Shown here: positions 61,139-64,000 of the stretch, in pieces
How positions within the stretch are numbered: position 1 is the first letter of the stretch
How the letters are laid out: the number at the start of each line of letters is the position of its first letter
DNA from: JAJDUF01 sp965238265
Lineage (GTDB): Bacteria; Chloroflexota; UBA11872; UBA12225; JAJDUF01
Reading direction: 5' to 3'
Assembly: GCA_965238265.1 (NCBI GenBank)
Contig: OZ250185.1
Location: 806,001 to 870,000 of the forward strand
DNA: 64,000 nucleotides
Position numbers and translations under genes: made by a program
Notes under the pieces: generated by a model
Told to the model about the DNA's origin: nothing
Databases searched by the model: none
The model's input: the letters and a program-made list of their open reading frames with translations, nothing else

Positions 61139-61765
61139 CTACTGGAACGTCACGCCAGCGATCTTATCGCCGATTTGGATGGCCCGGACGACCTCCAGCC
61201 CGGCGGTGACCTTGCCGATATAGGTGTAGTCGCCGTCGAGGTGGCGGGCTGCCCGTGTGAGCACGAAGAACTGACTGTCGTTCGTGAGGGTCGGATCGGC
61301 GGCGCCGCGCGCAAAGCCCACCGCGCCGGCCTCGAACGGTTGATCGCTCGTCTCCGTAGGCATCTTCCCGCCACCGCGACCGGCGTAGGGGAGATCGCCT
61401 TTGGGCTGATCGGTGGATAGGAGATAGTCCTTGCCCCGCTCCCCTTTGGTCACCGGGTCACCGCCTTGGATCACCCAGTCCTCCACACGATGAAAGATCG
61501 TGCCGGTGAGCGCGCCACAGCGGCCTTTGTCAACGAAGTTCTGGACGGAGTTCGGCGCCACTGCGCGGTTCATCTCGAAGGTGAACGAGGCGCCGTTGGT
61601 CAGCGCGACGGTCGCGGTCGTGACGGTAGCCGGGACCTCGACGCACTCGCCATCGGTAGCCTCTCCGTCACCATCGCCGTTGCACGCGACCAGCGCCACT
61701 GTGCCCACAATGGCGGCCAGCGCGTTACGCCGGCCAAGCGCCCCACCCCACTGCCGGATTACCAT
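61139..61765 (-). CDS. Cyclophilin-type peptidyl-prolyl isomerase, lipoprotein
   Basis: ATG 61765 follows GGGGAGAAG. The 208-residue product has a signal with lipobox (LAAIVGTVALVAC), an acidic linker, then a cyclophilin core: NFVDKGRCGALTGTIFHRVE, WVIQGGDPVTKGERG, FARGAADPTLTNDSQFFVLT and DYTYIGKVTAGLEVVRAI. It catalyses proline isomerisation in exported proteins outside the membrane. Confidence 0.92.
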   Translation of the reverse strand: MVIRQWGGALGRRNALAAIVGTVALVACNGDGDGEATDGECVEVPATVTTATVALTNGASFTFEMNRAVAPNSVQNFVDKGRCGALTGTIFHRVEDWVIQGGDPVTKGERGKDYLLSTDQPKGDLPYAGRGGGKMPTETSDQPFEAGAVGFARGAADPTLTNDSQFFVLTRAARHLDGDYTYIGKVTAGLEVVRAIQIGDKIAGVTFQ

Positions 61766-61879
61766 AGCTTCTCCCCCGTTGCCGGACTTGACCCGGCCTA
61801 GTGCGCCTGACGTGTCACATACTACCGCATAGCGGCCCCTCTTACCTAGGGCATCCCCGGCTAGGCCCCCACCCTGACC

Positions 61880-62090
61880 CTTGTATGTTATGGGATGGTA
61901 GTCATTGGTGGCTACCCGGGCGTGACAGACCGGATGGCCCAAGGTCCACGAAGACCGTGGGGGAGCGAGGGTCGTCACGCTCGTCGGTTCCCAGAACCCG
62001 CACAGTTGCCAGGGCCGCTGCCCCGGGCAAGCCCGTATCTTGCAAGGCTGGGTCAGCGGGAACCGGACCACCCCCCGGCCGGAGGTTCGT
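61880..62090 (+). ncRNA. Candidate IS110 bridge RNA region
   Basis: The noncoding 5' end of the element contains stems CCACG/CGTGG (61946-61960) and GAGCG/CGCTC (61963-61982), and a long-range pair GGTTCCC (61986-61992) with GGGAACC (62058-62064). Known IS110 elements encode a bridge RNA in this position that guides target choice. Assignment here rests on position and these stems, not on a covariance match. Confidence 0.45.
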
Positions 62091-63044
62091 ATGCCGAAGC
62101 CAGCCGTGTTTGTCGGAATCGATGTGGCCCAAGCGACCCTCGTCGTCGCCGTGCGACCCCAGGAGCAGTGTTGGACCGTGCCCAACGATGCCACCGGGCT
62201 GGCCACCCGGCAACGCCGACTCCAGCGCCAGGCCCCCACCCTGATCGTGCTCGAAGCCACCGGGGGCCTGGCGCGGCTCGCCGCCAGCACGCTCGGCGCC
62301 GCGGGGCTGCCCGTGGCAGTGGTCAATCCGCGCCAGGTGCGCGACTTCGCCAAGGCCACGGGGCGGCTCGCCAAGACCGATGCGCTCGATGCCCAGGTGC
62401 TGGCCCACTTCGCGGCCGCGGTCCAGCCACCCCCCCGCCCGCTGCCGGATACCCAGACCGCCGACCTGGTCGCGGTGCTCGCCCGGCGTCGCCCGGTGGT
62501 CAAGAGGCATACGGCCGAGCAGAACCGGCTGCCGCGGGCCACCGGGGCGCGGGTGCGCCGGCGCATCCAAGTCCACGGGCGCTGGCTGGAGCGGGCGCTG
62601 GCCCGCGTAGACGCCGACCTGGATCAGGCCTTGCCGGCCAGCCCGCTCTGGCGGGTGCAGGAAGACTTGCTGCGCAGTGTGCCTGGTGTGGGGAAGGTGC
62701 TGCCGCGCACCCTGCTGGCGGCGCTGCCGGAGCTAGGCACGTTGTCGCGCCAGCAGGTGGCGCCGTTGGTCGGAGTGGCGCCGCTGAACCGGGACAGTGG
62801 CACCTGGCGCGGGCGGCGGGGCACGTGGGGGGGCCGGGGCGCGGTGCGGGCGGTCCTGTACATGGCGGCGCTGACGGCCCCGCGCCACAATCCCCCCCTG
62901 CGGCGGTTCTACCACCGGTTATGCGCGGCGGGCAAAGCGAAGAAGGTGGCGCTGGTAGCCGGTATGCGCAAGCTGCTGACGATGCTGAATGCGATGCTAC
63001 GGGACCAGACTCCCTGGCAGCCGCCGGCGGTTGCTACCGCTTGA
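62091..63044 (+). CDS. IS110-family transposase
   Basis: ATG 62091 follows GGAGG and gives 317 residues. The N-terminal RuvC-like DEDD domain is complete (FVGIDVAQATLVVAV; IVLEATGGLARLAASTLG; AKTDALDAQVLAHFAAA). The C-terminal Tnp_20 domain has VPGVGKVLPRTLLAALPELG and APLNRDSGTWRGRR with a conserved Ser. No stop or frameshift interrupts it, so the element may be active. Confidence 0.92.
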   Translation: MPKPAVFVGIDVAQATLVVAVRPQEQCWTVPNDATGLATRQRRLQRQAPTLIVLEATGGLARLAASTLGAAGLPVAVVNPRQVRDFAKATGRLAKTDALDAQVLAHFAAAVQPPPRPLPDTQTADLVAVLARRRPVVKRHTAEQNRLPRATGARVRRRIQVHGRWLERALARVDADLDQALPASPLWRVQEDLLRSVPGVGKVLPRTLLAALPELGTLSRQQVAPLVGVAPLNRDSGTWRGRRGTWGGRGAVRAVLYMAALTAPRHNPPLRRFYHRLCAAGKAKKVALVAGMRKLLTMLNAMLRDQTPWQPPAVATA

Positions 63045-63059
63045 CAGCCAACACAGTTG

Positions 63060-63129
63060 CTCCCCCGTGGCGACGAGGGAGGGAACACGTCCCGTCCCCC
63101 TGCCACAGCGGGGGGACTATAGGGGGGCC
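63060..63129 (+). repeat. GC-block repeat, third family
   Basis: CTCCCCCGTGG, GAGGGAGGGAACACGT, CCCCCTGCC, AGCGGGGGGACTATAGGGGG follow the order seen at 37604-37680. It immediately follows the IS110 element. Confidence 0.65.
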
Positions 63130-63230
63130 ATCTCCGGCGCGGTTTGACAGCGCCGCGTGCCCCTGCGTAGGCTCTCCGGAAGGTGCGGTAGCTCAGTACA
63201 CGGGTGAGGCGGCGAGGGAGGCCAACCGCA

Positions 63231-64000
63231 ATGGCATCGTTCGAGGTCACGGAAGAGTCAATCCCACTGCCTCTCGGGGCGTTCGCCAAGGCGCGGCGTA
63301 TCCTGGTGCGGTGGCGGGGACAATGGATCACCGCGCTGAACCAAGGGCCGTTCCGCGCCTATCTCTACCCGCTCTACACGCCGGCCGGCGTCGCGGTCAC
63401 GACCGACGGGCCGATAGACCATCCGCACCATCAGTCGGTCTGGATCGGCGCCGATCACGTCTACTGCCGGCTGCCCTTTGCCGACGACGCCTTTGAGGAC
63501 GCGACCTACAACTTCTACGTGGGCGAGACCTTCCAGGGCCGGGCGCCGGGACGCATCCTCAGTGTGGGCATGGAGAGCACGGAGCTTGCCGCCGACCACC
63601 TACGGATCACCCAAACCCTGGAGTGGCAAGGCCCCGAAGAGTGGGGGGCGGGGCCGCGGCGTACTATCGCCATCGAGACGAGGACGCTCGACATAATGAT
63701 CGGCCAGGATGGTGTCGCCGCCGGCGCGTCAGCCGCTCACTACCTGGACATCCGCTCACGGCTGCGGCCTACGGAGTGGGACTTCAGTATCGGGCCTACC
63801 CGCCACGCCTATCTGGGGATACGGCTCGCCGAGGGCTTGCGCGTGATTGATGGCGGTACCGTACACGATGCCGATGGGCGCACGGGGAGCGAGGCGGTCA
63901 ATGACCAATGCTCGGATTGGGTGGCGGTGGCGGGTACCGTTCCCAGCGGCCGACGGGCCGGCGTCGCCGTGTTCCCGTACCCCTCGGCTGCCGGACACCC
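63231..64000 (+). CDS. DUF6807 (PmoA-like) family protein, truncated by window edge
   Basis: The frame is open from ATG 63231 (site GAGGGAGG) to the window end. The translation has FRAYLYPLYTPAGVAVTTDG then PIDHPHHQSVWIGADHV, the signature block of DUF6807/PmoA-like proteins, which share a beta-sandwich sugar-mutarotase-like fold. Later segments (YLDIRSRLRPTEWDFSIGPT) fit the same fold. Function is unknown; related genes often lie in sugar catabolic clusters. Confidence 0.75.
   Translation, partial: MASFEVTEESIPLPLGAFAKARRILVRWRGQWITALNQGPFRAYLYPLYTPAGVAVTTDGPIDHPHHQSVWIGADHVYCRLPFADDAFEDATYNFYVGETFQGRAPGRILSVGMESTELAADHLRITQTLEWQGPEEWGAGPRRTIAIETRTLDIMIGQDGVAAGASAAHYLDIRSRLRPTEWDFSIGPTRHAYLGIRLAEGLRVIDGGTVHDADGRTGSEAVNDQCSDWVAVAGTVPSGRRAGVAVFPYPSAAGH

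Larger units (their letters stand above)
61850..63058 (+). mobile_element. IS110-family insertion sequence, apparently intact
   Basis: The element consists of a 5' noncoding region rich in hairpins and a full-length DEDD transposase. Ends are not marked by terminal inverted repeats, as usual in the IS110 group, so the coordinates are approximate. A GC-block repeat begins at 63060, limiting the right end. Confidence 0.7.

Noticed and set aside
61902..62576. Long minus-strand frame across the IS110 transposase, open into the cyclophilin gene
   Set aside because: It is the complement of a clear transposase, and the cyclophilin has its own signal peptide and ribosome site at 61765.
63182..63260. 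tRNA-like start (GGTGCGGTAGCTCAG) with a later GTTCGAGGTC
   Set aside because: No complementary 3' acceptor strand, no anticodon stem at the right distance, and the second part lies inside the DUF6807 coding region.
1..64000. CRISPR array
   Set aside because: No direct repeats of 24-37 bp with regular unique spacers were found. The only regular array (20321-20850) is made of adjacent hairpins without spacers, and no cas genes are present.

Overview
The window reads as one high-GC bacterial chromosome segment. It most likely comes from a Chloroflexota lineage (Thermomicrobia/Dehalococcoidia-like); this placement is inference. It rests on the gene set: a YidC-Jag-PfkB string, CysO-type cysteine synthesis genes, a methylmalonyl-CoA module, Thr/Pro-linker lipoproteins, cohesin and dockerin modules, GT9 transferases without other LPS genes, and DUF6807. 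The segment is crowded with short palindromic repeats, which sit mostly between genes and sometimes inside them.

Layout. 1-2070: end of carB and an EamA transporter. 2186-4146: a lower-GC three-gene cassette whose proteins all look winged-helix, one with a HEPN motif. 4255-9262 (minus): the rpmH-rnpA-yidD-yidC-jag cluster, running on into a PfkB sugar kinase and a sugar-isomerase-like protein. 9639-13525: TPR protein, DUF6584-like protein, Nudix hydrolase and an H1-like/HTH protein. 13623-17487 (minus): pdxT, pdxS, a bifunctional nuclease and a frameshifted aspartate kinase. 17716-20128: a frameshifted corA and a frameshifted HNH lipoprotein. 20321-20850: a gene-free array of nested hairpins with compensatory changes, the most unusual object here. 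21351-24554: small hypotheticals, a dockerin protein, an SDR and a SUMF1 remnant. 24693-28789 (minus): acetolactate-synthase-like enzyme, enolase-superfamily enzyme and a cohesin protein. 29077-30678: transaldolase-like enzyme, a possible immunity protein and arsC. 30757-31758: a decayed IS30 element with an internal inversion. 31758-39131 (minus): LRR surface protein, alcohol dehydrogenase, two GT9 enzymes and an M28 peptidase.

39338-44786 (plus) is a sulfur block: a CymR-like Rrf2 regulator, cysteine synthase, a sulfur carrier fused to a MoeB-type E1, a PLP dehydratase, a Mec-like JAMM protease and LarE. It resembles the CysO/CysM/Mec pathway of mycobacteria, but with the carrier fused to its activating enzyme. 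44994-48116 holds a CPBP protease, an acyltransferase, an alpha/beta hydrolase lacking its serine, and two small proteins. uvrA (48563-51832) carries an extra C-terminal HTH closely matching the HTH of the protein at 12653. 52567-57148 is a plus-strand run of cysteine hydrolase, polysaccharide deacetylase, DegT aminotransferase and amidohydrolase. 57236-61083 (minus) is methylmalonyl-CoA mutase, a TrmH methyltransferase, the epimerase and MeaB. A cyclophilin lipoprotein, an intact IS110 element and a DUF6807 gene cut by the window edge finish the segment.

Two window-wide patterns matter to a user. First, at least four palindromic repeat families are scattered through the segment, and several copies are read through in frame inside proteins (uvrA, the CPBP protease, the hydrolase, meaB). 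Second, lysC, corA and the HNH lipoprotein are each interrupted by what look like one-base losses, three of them in runs of four C/G. Assembly error should be excluded before calling these pseudogenes.
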